Part shown: positions 1 to 8,200 of the stretch, piece after piece
Layout: each line of letters opens with the position of its first letter
Numbering within the stretch: position 1 is the stretch's first letter
NCBI RefSeq assembly: GCF_014696065.1
Contig: NZ_JACJPL010000028.1
Location: 62,001-126,000 of the forward strand
Source of the DNA: Leptolyngbya sp. FACHB-261
GTDB lineage: Bacteria > Cyanobacteriota > Cyanobacteriia > FACHB-261
Length of the DNA: 64,000 bases
Reading direction: 5' to 3'
Notes under the pieces: generated by a model
Databases searched by the model: none
The model's input: the letters and a program-made list of their open reading frames with translations, nothing else
Told to the model about the DNA's origin: nothing
Program-made: the position numbers and the translations under genes

Positions 1-2
1 CT

Positions 3-344
3 CTCTTGGCGGGTGAAGTTAATATTGAAGATATTCTTACTGAGATTGAGCAACTTCCTAATATCAAGGAAGCTTCTGGAAAACTTGATAGAGATTTACT
101 TGAAGCAGTTCTTCTGGCTGGATTGATTGAGCTGGGTGTGACTTCTCCTAGTTTAGAAGATTATAGAAAACTTGTTGGCTCAGGCTCGAAGGAACCCAAT
201 TTTAATAAAGCCCAGAAAATTCTCCGTATCATTGAAAAACTTGACGATCCATTTGATCATGGTGGACCAGGATTTAAGGTTACGGAGCAACGATTGGCAC
301 TTACAAGTCGCTTTGTATCATATGACGATGAGAGTAGAACTTAA
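3..344 (+). CDS. Hypothetical protein, 5' end outside window
   Basis: The reading frame is open to the left edge, so the first in-window TTG (position 6) is probably internal and the true start lies outside. About 113 residues are visible. They are mostly helical and charged, with a Leu-rich stretch (DRDLLEAVLLAGLIELGV) and no membrane segment or recognisable catalytic motif. I do not recognise the family. The gene runs in the same direction as the next one, but 260 bp separate them, so an operon is not evident. Confidence 0.5.
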   Translation, partial: LLAGEVNIEDILTEIEQLPNIKEASGKLDRDLLEAVLLAGLIELGVTSPSLEDYRKLVGSGSKEPNFNKAQKILRIIEKLDDPFDHGGPGFKVTEQRLALTSRFVSYDDESRT

Positions 345-606
345 CAAACGCATGTACTGTACTAGCTGAGATGCTTTCTATCTAGTTTCAACACTCTCGG
401 AGCCTATGACGCTAGTTATTAGTCCGCTAAATTAGGGTCGGAAGTGTAATCTCAAGCCTATAGGTAGATGTGATGATTAAGTTGCGCGTAAAATCCAAAC
501 AAGAAAAAATCAACAAGGCGATAGTACTTTCAAACCTTCTTATCTTCGAATTTAATGCTTTAGAGACGGAATCGTTTGAGTATCCAGCAAGTCCCTAGAA
601 AAGTTC
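345..606. other. Intergenic region, nothing recognised
   Basis: This is an AT-rich spacer between two plus-strand hypothetical genes. I see no convincing ORF, no hairpin with a T-run and no repeat. A promoter for the gene starting at 607 should lie here, but no clear -35/-10 pair stands out. Confidence 0.5.
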
Positions 607-1467
607 ATGAGTAACCGAAGATACTATTCCATTCGCACTGGTAAAAATCCTGATGCAAGTCGCTATGATTTGCCTATTCTTCTTAGACTATTTCACGATT
701 TTTATCTTGAGTTTCTAAATAAAGATTATTTTCAGGAAAATTTTGGTTATATCTGTGTAGATGCTGGAGAGGTTTCAGGTAACTTAGGTTCTGACATCGA
801 AGCTCAAATGTTTCGTGCCATTAGAAGACCTAAACTGTGGCCAATTCAGATAAGATATAAGAGCTACTCAGAAGACGATTTATTTGATGTTATTGAGTTT
901 CTTTATGATCATGTCTCTAAACCAGTTGATGGGTATTTTCATGGCCACAATGCATGCGGCTATCATTACGATACTTTTGATAAAAGGACAGGCCAGCAGG
1001 AATTTAGAGATGTTATCAATCAAATTCTATATGATTACAAGGAGGGGTATGAACTTTCCGATGAGGGAGAAATTCTGGAATCTCCAGAGCAGGGATTAGA
1101 GAAGTTGTTTACTGCAAGTTTGCCTACGCGTGATGCTAACAATGTTGAGCAGCGCGTTCAATCTGCAATTCTCAAATTTAGGCGTTATCGCTCGTCTCTA
1201 GATGAGAGACGTGATGCAATTCGAGATTTAGCTGACGTTCTTGAGTTTCTGCGTCCTCAAGTTAAGACAGTAATATCGAAAAAGGATGAGAGCGATTTAT
1301 TTTATATTGCTAATCAGTTTGGGATACGGCACCACAATGAACAGCAAAAGCAGGATTATGATAAAGCCATTTGGTACAGTTGGATGTTCTATCACTATTT
1401 AGCAACAATACACGCTTGTTTAAGGTTAATTAAAAAAGCTGAGAGCAAGTCTCCGAGTGAGGGCTAA
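607..1467 (+). CDS. Hypothetical protein with HEPN/Abi-like C-terminus
   Basis: This is a 286-residue soluble protein. The N-terminal part resembles the loosely defined N-terminal domains of abortive-infection-type proteins (RYDLPILLRLFHDFYLEFL). The last 60 residues form an amphipathic helical segment with FGIRHHNEQQ followed by WYSWMFYHYLATIHACLRL, which recalls HEPN-like helical domains of phage-defence proteins. The canonical HEPN R-x4-6-H motif is not clearly present, so RNase activity is not claimed. ATG 607 has no strong ribosome binding site. There is no partner gene next to it. The defence assignment is inference. Confidence 0.55.
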   Translation: MSNRRYYSIRTGKNPDASRYDLPILLRLFHDFYLEFLNKDYFQENFGYICVDAGEVSGNLGSDIEAQMFRAIRRPKLWPIQIRYKSYSEDDLFDVIEFLYDHVSKPVDGYFHGHNACGYHYDTFDKRTGQQEFRDVINQILYDYKEGYELSDEGEILESPEQGLEKLFTASLPTRDANNVEQRVQSAILKFRRYRSSLDERRDAIRDLADVLEFLRPQVKTVISKKDESDLFYIANQFGIRHHNEQQKQDYDKAIWYSWMFYHYLATIHACLRLIKKAESKSPSEG

Positions 1468-1661
1468 CACTCCACGACAACGGACGAACGAAAGTTGCTT
1501 CTGATGTTCCAAAGGTTACTAAAGTGATCTAATGTATAGTTAACCTACTCCACACAGAGAAGTTGCACTTGCCTTTGAAGGATATCAATGAGCTTGAAGG
1601 CGCTTGAGAGGCAATTCAAGGAAGAGGGTGAGCCAACCGTTGATAAGTTACAGCAAAAAAA

Positions 1662-2984
1662 ATGTTGCAAACAAAGTTGTATGTTTATTGGAAGTGGATT
1701 GCTTTAGCTATCTTTTCGGCAATTTTATCTATTTTTTTATTTTCTACACCTAATATTGCGAACGCACAAAATGCGACATTCTCCACAGATCAAAATCCGT
1801 TATGTCAACAACTCGACTTCGAAAAACTAGGAAACAAAGAACGTCCTACCTTAGACTCAATAATTATAGAAACCGGGTCACGCATTATTCCAGACGGTGA
1901 AACTATAACTGTCAAGATTTCTAAGCCTTCACCTGCAAATACTGTCTTCTGCGCCAGGATCTATACAAATAAAGAGATCAAACCAGTCAGAGTAATAACA
2001 GCAAAAAACTCCTCTGATGGCAATACCATCCTAACACTAAGAACTCCTAGCATTGACTGGAGACTATTGCGTATCGAAGCAAAGTTTGATTTGGCCTCTA
2101 TCCCGTTTGATGAATCTACTGGGAAATATCGGATAAATTCTCCAGATACATACGTGTCACAAGATGTAAAGATTAGTTCTTGGCCATTCTCTGTTGTTGG
2201 TTCTATTATTGCTATTTTTGTAGCTTATTCAGTGGCAGCTACTGCTGTCTACCGTTTGAAGAACAATCAAGAAAAAGGTCCCTCACAAAATATGTTGGGC
2301 TACTTAGATCTTGTTGCTTTTACATCAGAAAAGTCTGGGAAAGCCAATATTTCTAATTTGCAAATTACGTGGTTTACTTTAATTGTATTTGGTCTACTGG
2401 TCCATGTTCTGTTAAGAACTGGTGAGCTAAGTCCTATTTCAGACAATATTTTGTGGTTACTTGGAATCAGTGCTACTGGTAAGATTATCTCAAGAGGAGT
2501 GGATTTTACCAGAAATCGGTTATCACTTGAAAATCGGGCATGGTTGTATTATCAAGGATGGTTAAAAGATACTGGGCCATTAAAGGCAGCTAAGTGGGGA
2601 GACTTAATAATGACTGATAGTAGTTTTGATGTTTATAAGTATCAACTACTAATTTTTAGCTTGATCGTTGGTATAACTTTGACAGTGAGCGGTCTCAATG
2701 CGCTAACAACATTCAACCTTCCACAGGGATTTGTAAGTTTGCTTGGTCTAAGCAATGCTGTTTATATTTTTGGAAAAACAACATCTCCAAATCTTGTTGC
2801 AGAGTTAAATGAACATTTGAATCAACTACGTGGCCTTGAAAAGAGATATTCTGAAGATCCTGAAGCTTATAGAATGAAGGCTAGAGATGTTGCTAGTATG
2901 CTTGTTTTAGTATATGGAGAAGAACTTACAAAATTTAATTCTGGAATCACAAATTCTTCTTTAGAACCTAGACTGGTTGATTGA
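1662..2984 (+). CDS. Exported membrane protein of unknown function
   Basis: This 440-residue protein starts with a signal peptide or anchor (about residues 12-36, ending NIANAQ). A roughly 130-residue extracytoplasmic part follows, with two Cys (FCARIY and an earlier LCQQLDF). Further membrane segments sit near residues 178-196, 240-252, 262-272, 330-350 and 360-372. The second half is cytoplasmic or membrane and ends in a charged helix. I do not recognise the family. It converges with the CPBP protease gene, only 7 bp away. The upstream spacer (1468-1661) shows nothing obvious beyond a 39-codon ORF starting near 1588 that I do not trust. Confidence 0.6.
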   Translation: MLQTKLYVYWKWIALAIFSAILSIFLFSTPNIANAQNATFSTDQNPLCQQLDFEKLGNKERPTLDSIIIETGSRIIPDGETITVKISKPSPANTVFCARIYTNKEIKPVRVITAKNSSDGNTILTLRTPSIDWRLLRIEAKFDLASIPFDESTGKYRINSPDTYVSQDVKISSWPFSVVGSIIAIFVAYSVAATAVYRLKNNQEKGPSQNMLGYLDLVAFTSEKSGKANISNLQITWFTLIVFGLLVHVLLRTGELSPISDNILWLLGISATGKIISRGVDFTRNRLSLENRAWLYYQGWLKDTGPLKAAKWGDLIMTDSSFDVYKYQLLIFSLIVGITLTVSGLNALTTFNLPQGFVSLLGLSNAVYIFGKTTSPNLVAELNEHLNQLRGLEKRYSEDPEAYRMKARDVASMLVLVYGEELTKFNSGITNSSLEPRLVD

Positions 2985-2991
2985 AAAATTT

Positions 2992-3525
2992 CTAATGAGT
3001 GACGAACTTAGAAAACCCACCTAATAAGACTAGCCAAATCACCACAGCTAGCCAGTGTATAACTGATGGCAACCAAATTGAGCCAGTACCTAAGTAAGCA
3101 ATTGTGCATATAACCCCCAATAAAGCAGCTAAAACCAGAAAGATTGGTTGCACAAAGACGTAGTAACCAGAAGGATTCCAAGTCATACCTTGAATTGGAT
3201 GGTAGACAATAAAAATTATTATGCCGATGATTATCCAAAGCATTTTTGTTTTCATAGACGGGTTTTCAAAAGGATGTGGTAGCAATAGAACTCGAAAAAG
3301 TATCTCCTCGCTCAAAGCTGGCATAACAAAGGAAAAAGCTGCAATTTTTACGACTTCTTTCCACGTTTCATTGATTATTTGAATTCTCAAGAAGTTAGAT
3401 TTGAATCCGATAAATAGCAACAGAGCTATCAATACTAAAATAGGTAGTAGCAAACGTTTTAGTTGATTGGGACTGATGAAGTTAGTAAAAGCAAAATATA
3501 AACGCTCCCATAGTAATTGAACCAT
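2992..3525 (-). CDS. CPBP family intramembrane metalloprotease
   Basis: This 177-residue multi-pass membrane protein carries the CPBP (CAAX protease and bacteriocin-processing, Abi) motifs in order. EEILFR is the EExxxR metal/catalytic motif. YHP follows a membrane helix, as in FxxxH. SVIHWLAVVIW is the last motif. There are about five membrane segments. Members cleave membrane or prenylated substrates, or act in bacteriocin self-immunity; the substrate here is unknown. The length is near the low end for the family. It is a single gene, convergent with the membrane protein to its left. Family call is confident, role is not. Confidence 0.8.
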   Translation of the reverse strand: MVQLLWERLYFAFTNFISPNQLKRLLLPILVLIALLLFIGFKSNFLRIQIINETWKEVVKIAAFSFVMPALSEEILFRVLLLPHPFENPSMKTKMLWIIIGIIIFIVYHPIQGMTWNPSGYYVFVQPIFLVLAALLGVICTIAYLGTGSIWLPSVIHWLAVVIWLVLLGGFSKFVTH

Positions 3526-3692
3526 TGGTAATCTCTAGAAAATGACTTACTGATTGAATACCTTGAAATTCTACACTTATGATAGAGACTATCGGTGATG
3601 AGTAGAACAAGTTGTCGTGTTGCGGCATGTAGCTTGACAGGAAGCGCAACAACCTACCCAAAGTATTGGTAGGGGAAAATCCAGAGGGAAAT

Positions 3693-3974
3693 ATGCAATA
3701 CGTTCTCATTATTCACGAAGTCGAAGATTACCCAGCATGGAAAATAATTTTTGATAACGCCGCACAAATCCGAAAGGAAGCCGGAGAAATTAGTTATCAG
3801 TTGCTCAAGTTTGAAAATGACGCTAATAACATTGTGCATTTCTCACGATGGGACTCATTGCAAAACGCCAAGAACTTCTTCGAGTCGGAAGCATTAGTCG
3901 AAATTCGTAAGCAAGCTGGTGTCAAAGCGCCCAAATTTGTTTATTTGAACGAAATTGAAAACGGCAATTTATAG
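3693..3974 (+). CDS. Antibiotic biosynthesis monooxygenase (ABM)-like protein
   Basis: This is a small 93-residue single-domain protein with a dimeric alpha/beta-barrel (ferredoxin-like) pattern: YVLIIHEVEDYPAWKIIFD, then NIVHFSRWDSLQNAKNFFES, then a final strand. This matches the ABM and related cyanobacterial families used for small-molecule oxidation or as stress proteins. I chose ATG 3693 because GAGGGAA lies just upstream; an in-frame TTG at 3666 would add nine residues without support. A T-run hairpin follows at 4079. Catalytic residues are not conserved enough in this family to predict a substrate. Confidence 0.65.
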   Translation: MQYVLIIHEVEDYPAWKIIFDNAAQIRKEAGEISYQLLKFENDANNIVHFSRWDSLQNAKNFFESEALVEIRKQAGVKAPKFVYLNEIENGNL

Positions 3975-4078
3975 AAGCGTGTAAAATCTGGGCACTAGCC
4001 TCAGTTACATTTGGAATCGCCTAGAATTGAGCAACCTACTAGAAAGTATGGATTAAATCCTTCTTACACAACGCATCT

Positions 4079-4111
4079 AACGCCTCTAGAATCTTACAAG
4101 GGGCGTTTTTT
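4079..4111 (+). terminator. Rho-independent terminator (repeated module, copy 1)
   Basis: AACGCCTC and GGGGCGTT form an 8-bp stem with one G-T wobble and are followed directly by a T-run. It sits about 100 bp after the ABM gene. The same hairpin with similar flanks recurs at 11467-11497 after the RidA gene. Confidence 0.75.
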
Positions 4112-4158
4112 AGTGACCAACCTGCACCCATTCCTCCTGAACACATAGATTTAAAGCT

Positions 4159-4830
4159 ATGGCATTTGAATTTGATCATCTCTTTATCTGTACTGATATT
4201 GGGGCTCCCGAAGCTGAGCCTCTAGTATCACTTGGTTTGATTGAGGGATCATCCAACACCCATCCTGGACAAGGCACAACCAATCGTCGCTTCTTCTTCC
4301 ACAACGCCATGTTGGAACTGTTGTGGGTTTATGATCCAGAAGAAGCTAAGTCTGAGCCAATTCATCGCACTCATCTTTGGGAACGCTGGGCAAATCGGAA
4401 TAACGGCGCCTGTCCATTTGGCCTCTGTTTACGTCCAGCCACAGACTCCAGTGACATCATTGCATTTCCTAGTTGGCCCTATCGTCCACCTTATTTGCCC
4501 GAAACAATGAGCATTGCAGTGGGCAACAATAGCAACGTGTTAACTGAGCCAATGCTGTTTCAGACTCCATACGGTCAACGTCCAGACCGTTACTCTGCTG
4601 AAAGGTTACAACCTCTCGACCATCCCGTAGGGATACAAGAAATAACCCGTGTAGAGCTAGTGAGTCCCACTGCCAACAATCCGTCACCAGAGCTTCAAGC
4701 CGTGATTGATACAAACCAAGTAAAGCTACGGGTAGGAGCAGAATATTGTATAGAGCTTGGCTTCGATGGAGAAGTGCAGAAACAACAAGTAGATTTCCGA
4801 CCTGGGTTGCCGCTTATTATCCGTTGGTAG
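4159..4830 (+). CDS. VOC family (glyoxalase-like) protein
   Basis: This 223-residue protein opens with FEFDHLFICTDIGAPEAEPL and continues with GTTNRRFFFHNAMLELLWVYD, the typical first half of the glyoxalase-like branch of the vicinal-oxygen-chelate fold. His7 and Glu58 or so are candidate metal ligands. The second half (VELVSPTANNPSPELQAVID) fits a second VOC half. Enzymes of this branch are mostly uncharacterised. The gene is monocistronic, between a terminator on its left and a 136-bp gap to the next gene. Confidence 0.75.
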   Translation: MAFEFDHLFICTDIGAPEAEPLVSLGLIEGSSNTHPGQGTTNRRFFFHNAMLELLWVYDPEEAKSEPIHRTHLWERWANRNNGACPFGLCLRPATDSSDIIAFPSWPYRPPYLPETMSIAVGNNSNVLTEPMLFQTPYGQRPDRYSAERLQPLDHPVGIQEITRVELVSPTANNPSPELQAVIDTNQVKLRVGAEYCIELGFDGEVQKQQVDFRPGLPLIIRW

Positions 4831-4966
4831 CGTAAACCTCAGACAACATAGAGAAACGACATCCCGAGCCATCAAACTCAGCTACCCCTTAAACCTGTTT
4901 ATGCAATTGCCTATAAAAAACTGATAACTACATCTCACTTCTCTAGATTCTAAACAAGGAGCTGCA

Positions 4967-5476
4967 ATGGCCAACTCATCCGCCAAATCATCAAAACGCC
5001 CATTCTTTATTGAACCTCGAACACTCATTGCTTGTTTCGGTGCCCTCCCTGCTTGTTTCGCTGTTTATACATGTCTCTATATGTTCGCTGTTCCGTATCT
5101 GCTAAATTCAAGGAGTGTCGTCATAACTTATACTGGATTTTACATTCAATTTCCAACTCTTATCGGAGAAGTGCACAACCTTCGCTGTCAGACTAGTGGG
5201 GCAGTTGTAGACGGTTATGAATACTTCTGCCGCTTTAATGCCGAACCATCAAGCATTGAGCAGTTTGTTAAGGAGATGAAATTCACTGCTGGGGAGTACG
5301 AATGTGGAGATTTAGAGCAGTATCCTCAAGAGCAGTGGTGGAAGCCGACAGACATAGCCGGAGGACAATGCTACTTAAACAGCCCCGCTGGTCACCCTAT
5401 ACTGTTGTATTCTCCAATCAGTCAACTTGCTTATATAAAAGATGCTGACTACTCTATAGACCATACTGACGACTAA
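4967..5476 (+). CDS. Hypothetical membrane-anchored protein, paralog 1
   Basis: This 169-residue protein has a membrane helix at about residues 20-47 (LIACFGALPACFAVYTCLYM). After it comes a Cys-rich exoplasmic part with EVHNLRCQ, DGYEYFCRF, EYECG and GGQCY. AAGGAG lies 6 bp before ATG. The paralog at 8201 shares most residues and about 70 bp of leader DNA. I do not recognise the family. Four regularly placed Cys in the exoplasmic part suggest disulfides. The spacer to the next gene holds nothing recognisable. Confidence 0.7.
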   Translation: MANSSAKSSKRPFFIEPRTLIACFGALPACFAVYTCLYMFAVPYLLNSRSVVITYTGFYIQFPTLIGEVHNLRCQTSGAVVDGYEYFCRFNAEPSSIEQFVKEMKFTAGEYECGDLEQYPQEQWWKPTDIAGGQCYLNSPAGHPILLYSPISQLAYIKDADYSIDHTDD

Positions 5477-5690
5477 TCTTATTCTGGGACCACACGATAA
5501 AACTTTCCCAGGCTCAGAAGCCACTATCTCTAATAAAGCTGACTAATTATGCTACTAGGCGACCAGTGGGAACATAACCAAAAGCTTACTGCTAGAGCGA
5601 AGGGCAAAGTGGCTTAGAATTGTTGGTAAGGCAATGCTTTGAGAGGCAGAGTAATGAGATTAGGGAGCACTTTTCAAGTCAGCGTAGGGA

Positions 5691-6284
5691 ATGAGTGAGA
5701 TGAATCCACTAACTTCAAAGATCATTTTCACAATTGGCATAATCTCATGGCTGATCATCAGGATCCCTTACCAACGAGAGCAAAAACAGAACACCATCGT
5801 TGATGACCGAAAAACCCTTCAAGAAAAGGTAGTGCGCCTTCTGCTATTGCTTGGGATACTGTTCCTCCCGTTGGTTTACGTTCTATCTCCTTGGTTAAAC
5901 TTTGCCAACTACCATCTACCAACCTGGGCAAATGGATTAGGCATCGCTACTCTTGCGCTCTCCCTCTGGTTGTTTTGGCGCAGCCATCACGACTTAGGCA
6001 AAAATTGGTCATCAACGCTGCAAATTCGAGAAGGACACACATTGACAACCAATGGTGTTTATCAAAACATTCGTCATCCGATGTACACCTCTGTCCTGTT
6101 ACTTTGCATTGCACAAGCACTATTGCTGGCAAACTGGATTGCAGGTCTATCTGGATTCATTAGCTTCAGTATTGCCTATACAACCCGAGTTGGCCAGGAA
6201 GAACAGATGTTGCTTAACAGCTTCGGCGATGAGTATGAAACCTATAAGCAACGCACAAAGCGATTAGTTCCCTACCTGTTCTAA
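5691..6284 (+). CDS. Isoprenylcysteine carboxyl methyltransferase (ICMT)-family membrane protein
   Basis: This 197-residue protein has about five membrane segments. Its C-terminal half carries the ICMT/PEMT-like cofactor region GKNWSSTLQIREGHTLTTNGVYQNIRHPMY in pieces, including the RHPMY motif, and a late EEQMLLNSFGDEYETYKQRTKRLVP tail that binds S-adenosylmethionine in the family. Prokaryotic members methylate unknown substrates and lie mostly in the inner membrane. An alternative ATG at 5700 is better spaced from AGGGA than the ATG at 5691. Confidence 0.8.
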   Translation: MSEMNPLTSKIIFTIGIISWLIIRIPYQREQKQNTIVDDRKTLQEKVVRLLLLLGILFLPLVYVLSPWLNFANYHLPTWANGLGIATLALSLWLFWRSHHDLGKNWSSTLQIREGHTLTTNGVYQNIRHPMYTSVLLLCIAQALLLANWIAGLSGFISFSIAYTTRVGQEEQMLLNSFGDEYETYKQRTKRLVPYLF

Positions 6285-6296
6285 GCTGAGCCTAAC

Positions 6297-6345
6297 AGCA
6301 AGTGACCAGCCGCACATGCTGAAGAAATGTTCGCTGTTCTTAGTA
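6297..6345 (+). repeat. Fragment duplicated from the DUF5367/GNAT segment
   Basis: The right half (about 6312-6345, GCACATGCTGAAGAAATG onward) matches 7601-7634 inside the GNAT gene with about three mismatches in 34 bases. The left half (CAGCAAGTGACCAGCCGC, 6297-6314) resembles 7424-7440, just after the DUF5367 gene. Together they look like a shrunken copy of the DUF5367-GNAT junction. Confidence 0.6.
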
Positions 6346-6379
6346 ACTGAAAGATTGTCTGTGGACATTTTGGCTCAAG

Positions 6380-6928
6380 CTACCGCAGAAATTCCGTAAA
6401 AGCCTTGATAGACTGCTGTCCCCGCTGTGCATTTCCCGTGGTCAAAAAGTCCAAGATGGCACCCTGAAACAAGTGAAATAGAGATAAAGCAGTGGTTTTA
6501 TCATTTGTAAGATCAAATAGAGCATCTAACCATTGTTGACTCTCGCGTTCTAAGAAAAGCTGTGTCTCTGCGTCGCCTTGTATGGCACGTCGGTTTAGCT
6601 CCATGGTCAGTTTCAGCAAGCCATTCATCTCTGGTGAGGTCAAATGCGTCCACATCTCCAGCAGTCGTTCTACTAGAGAATTTGACCCTTCCCGTGGCAC
6701 GCCTTGAATTGACCACAATTTTTCACGCAAACGAGTCTCCAAAAGACCAATGAGTTGCCGCTCCAACTCGTGTTTAGAGCCAAAGTGATAAACGAGCATC
6801 CGTCCGCTAGTGCCCACTCTTTCAGCCATCGCGTTGATGCTACAGTCCAAAGCTCCCACCCCAATCGCGGCAGCTAGACACCGTTCTAGAAGCTCTTCCT
6901 TCTTCTGAGGCTCAGTGGGTCGGCTCAT
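6380..6928 (-). CDS. TetR/AcrR family transcriptional regulator
   Basis: This 182-residue protein has an N-terminal TetR helix-turn-helix at about residues 10-55: LAAAIGVGALDCSINAMAERV, then the recognition helix region GTSGRMLVYHFGSKHELERQL. A ligand-binding helical C-terminal domain follows. It is divergent from the DUF5367 gene with 84 bp between the chosen starts. Two GTAAT/ATTAC inverted repeats in that gap are the likely operators, so it probably represses both its own gene and its neighbour. The ligand is unknown. Confidence 0.85.
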   Translation of the reverse strand: MSRPTEPQKKEELLERCLAAAIGVGALDCSINAMAERVGTSGRMLVYHFGSKHELERQLIGLLETRLREKLWSIQGVPREGSNSLVERLLEMWTHLTSPEMNGLLKLTMELNRRAIQGDAETQLFLERESQQWLDALFDLTNDKTTALSLFHLFQGAILDFLTTGNAQRGQQSIKAFTEFLR

Positions 6929-6931
6929 GGG

Positions 6932-6960
6932 TTGACAATTATCGTAATGGTCATTACATT
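6932..6960 (+). promoter_or_regulatory. Promoter of the DUF5367 gene
   Basis: TTGACA (6932-6937) and TACATT (6955-6960) are separated by 17 bp, a near-consensus sigma-70 layout. The first TetR operator covers the spacer and part of the -10 box. Confidence 0.6.
6944..6957. promoter_or_regulatory. TetR operator candidate 1
   Basis: GTAATGGTCATTAC has GTAATG and CATTAC arms around two bases, an inverted repeat between TetR and DUF5367. It overlaps the promoter spacer, so binding would block transcription. Confidence 0.65.
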
Positions 6961-6970
6961 AATGATTAGC

Positions 6971-6984
6971 GTAATAGCCATTAC
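6971..6984. promoter_or_regulatory. TetR operator candidate 2
   Basis: GTAATAGCCATTAC repeats the first operator 27 bp downstream, with GTAAT and ATTAC arms around four bases. Two similar sites in one divergent gap are the usual TetR autoregulation pattern. Confidence 0.6.
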
Positions 6985-7012
6985 AGTAACACCGCTCAAT
7001 AGGAAAATGACC

Positions 7013-7423
7013 ATGAACGCGAAAAACCAAATCAGCCTCGTCTTGATTGGCTTCGTTATCTGGGTAGCAGCAACACTGGTTTTCCGGATAGCTGGTTCGT
7101 ACTTCTTTGAACGTTCCGCTACTGAGTATTGGATCAATGTGATCGGCACAGGTGCCTTGTATGCTGCTGTATCCGTGGGATTAATGAAGTGGTGGCGTAT
7201 TGAACCCAAAAATTGGTTGCAGGGTGCAATCTGTATTGCTTTACCTGGGATGCTAGGCGAGATTCCTATCCTCTCTAGCTTTTCTGAACTAATGAGCAAT
7301 ATGCAGCCCGAGACAGCAGGGCGCTATGCAGCCTTTTTATTTGGTGGTTATGCATCATTAATTGGTTTTGCTTGGCTAATGTCCACCAAAGCAAGTTCAC
7401 TGCTCACGCCCGACAGCAAGTAA
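7013..7423 (+). CDS. DUF5367-like four-helix membrane protein
   Basis: This 136-residue membrane protein has four predicted helices (LVLIGFVIWVAATLVF, VIGTGALYAAVSVGL, WLQGAICIALPGMLGEIPIL, YAAFLFGGYASLIGFAWL). The layout and the GEIP..SSF segment fit DUF5367. I placed the start at ATG 7013 because AGGA (7001-7004) is 8 bp away; upstream in-frame codons lie inside the operators. It is controlled by the divergent TetR gene, a typical arrangement for a small exporter or stress-response membrane protein. Function is unknown. Confidence 0.7.
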   Translation: MNAKNQISLVLIGFVIWVAATLVFRIAGSYFFERSATEYWINVIGTGALYAAVSVGLMKWWRIEPKNWLQGAICIALPGMLGEIPILSSFSELMSNMQPETAGRYAAFLFGGYASLIGFAWLMSTKASSLLTPDSK

Positions 7424-7537
7424 TCAGCCGCGAGCAGTGAAGAGCAACCGATAGTGACGCCTCCTAATAAGTCAATGAAGCGGACGGTATAAAGTCTTGG
7501 TGGCAATACCAAGGTTGATTGCCACCACTGACTACAG

Positions 7538-8074
7538 ATGTTAAAGCGCTCTATGCACACCATTGACATCGGCAAATTGAAGTTGGAGCCGCAACTTGCA
7601 GCACACGCTGAAGAAATGTTTGCTGTTCTTAGTGACCCGGCGATCTACCAATACGAAAATGAACCACCCGTGTCCGTGCAGTGGTTGCGCAAACGCTTCA
7701 CAAGGCTTGAAGCAAGGCAATCGTCAGACGGTAGAGAGCAATGGCTCAACTGGGTTATCCGACTTCCCAGTGGCGAACTGATCGGTTTTGTTCAAGCCAC
7801 CGTACATCCAAACCACCAAGCCACAATCGCCTGCGTTCTCACGAGCAAATTTTGGGGTCGAGGGCTCGCACGCCAATCAGTTCAGACCATGATTAGCGAA
7901 CTGACTGAGCAATACCAGGTGCGCAACCTTTTCGCGATACTCAAGCAGGAAAACTATCGTTCCTTGCGCCTCCTCAAGCGAATTGGTTTCTCTATCGCCT
8001 CAAATGGACAATACACTGGAAGCGAAGTAAAGCCAGACGAACTTCTCATGCATTTTGAACCGCAGCTACCATGA
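7538..8074 (+). CDS. GNAT family N-acetyltransferase
   Basis: This 178-residue acetyltransferase is of the RimJ/RimL type. It begins KLKLEPQLAAHAEEMFAVLSDP, has IGFVQATVHPNHQATIACVL as the central strands, KFWGRGLARQSVQTMI as the acetyl-CoA binding loop (Gx-G-x-A form), and ENYRSLRLLKRIGFSI as the final motif. The substrate is unknown; proteins of this subfamily acetylate N-termini or small amines. ATG 7553 is an alternative start. A fragment of this gene is duplicated at 6312-6345. Confidence 0.85.
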   Translation: MLKRSMHTIDIGKLKLEPQLAAHAEEMFAVLSDPAIYQYENEPPVSVQWLRKRFTRLEARQSSDGREQWLNWVIRLPSGELIGFVQATVHPNHQATIACVLTSKFWGRGLARQSVQTMISELTEQYQVRNLFAILKQENYRSLRLLKRIGFSIASNGQYTGSEVKPDELLMHFEPQLP

Positions 8075-8200
8075 CACATAAAGCTAAGGCTTGGAGCAAT
8101 TGGAAGTTGGAATGTTGGGGAGTGTATTGTTTGGTGTAATTGCCTTATGAAAATCTAATAACTACGTTTCAGTTCTCTAGATTCTGAACAAGGAGCTGCA

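Noticed and set aside
607-1467. Calling this gene a HEPN RNase toxin
   Set aside because: The R-x4-6-H motif is not clear and there is no antitoxin-like partner.
1588-1707. Small ORF starting MSLKALERQF before the 1662 gene
   Set aside because: It overlaps the signal peptide region of the next gene in another frame and has no ribosome binding site.
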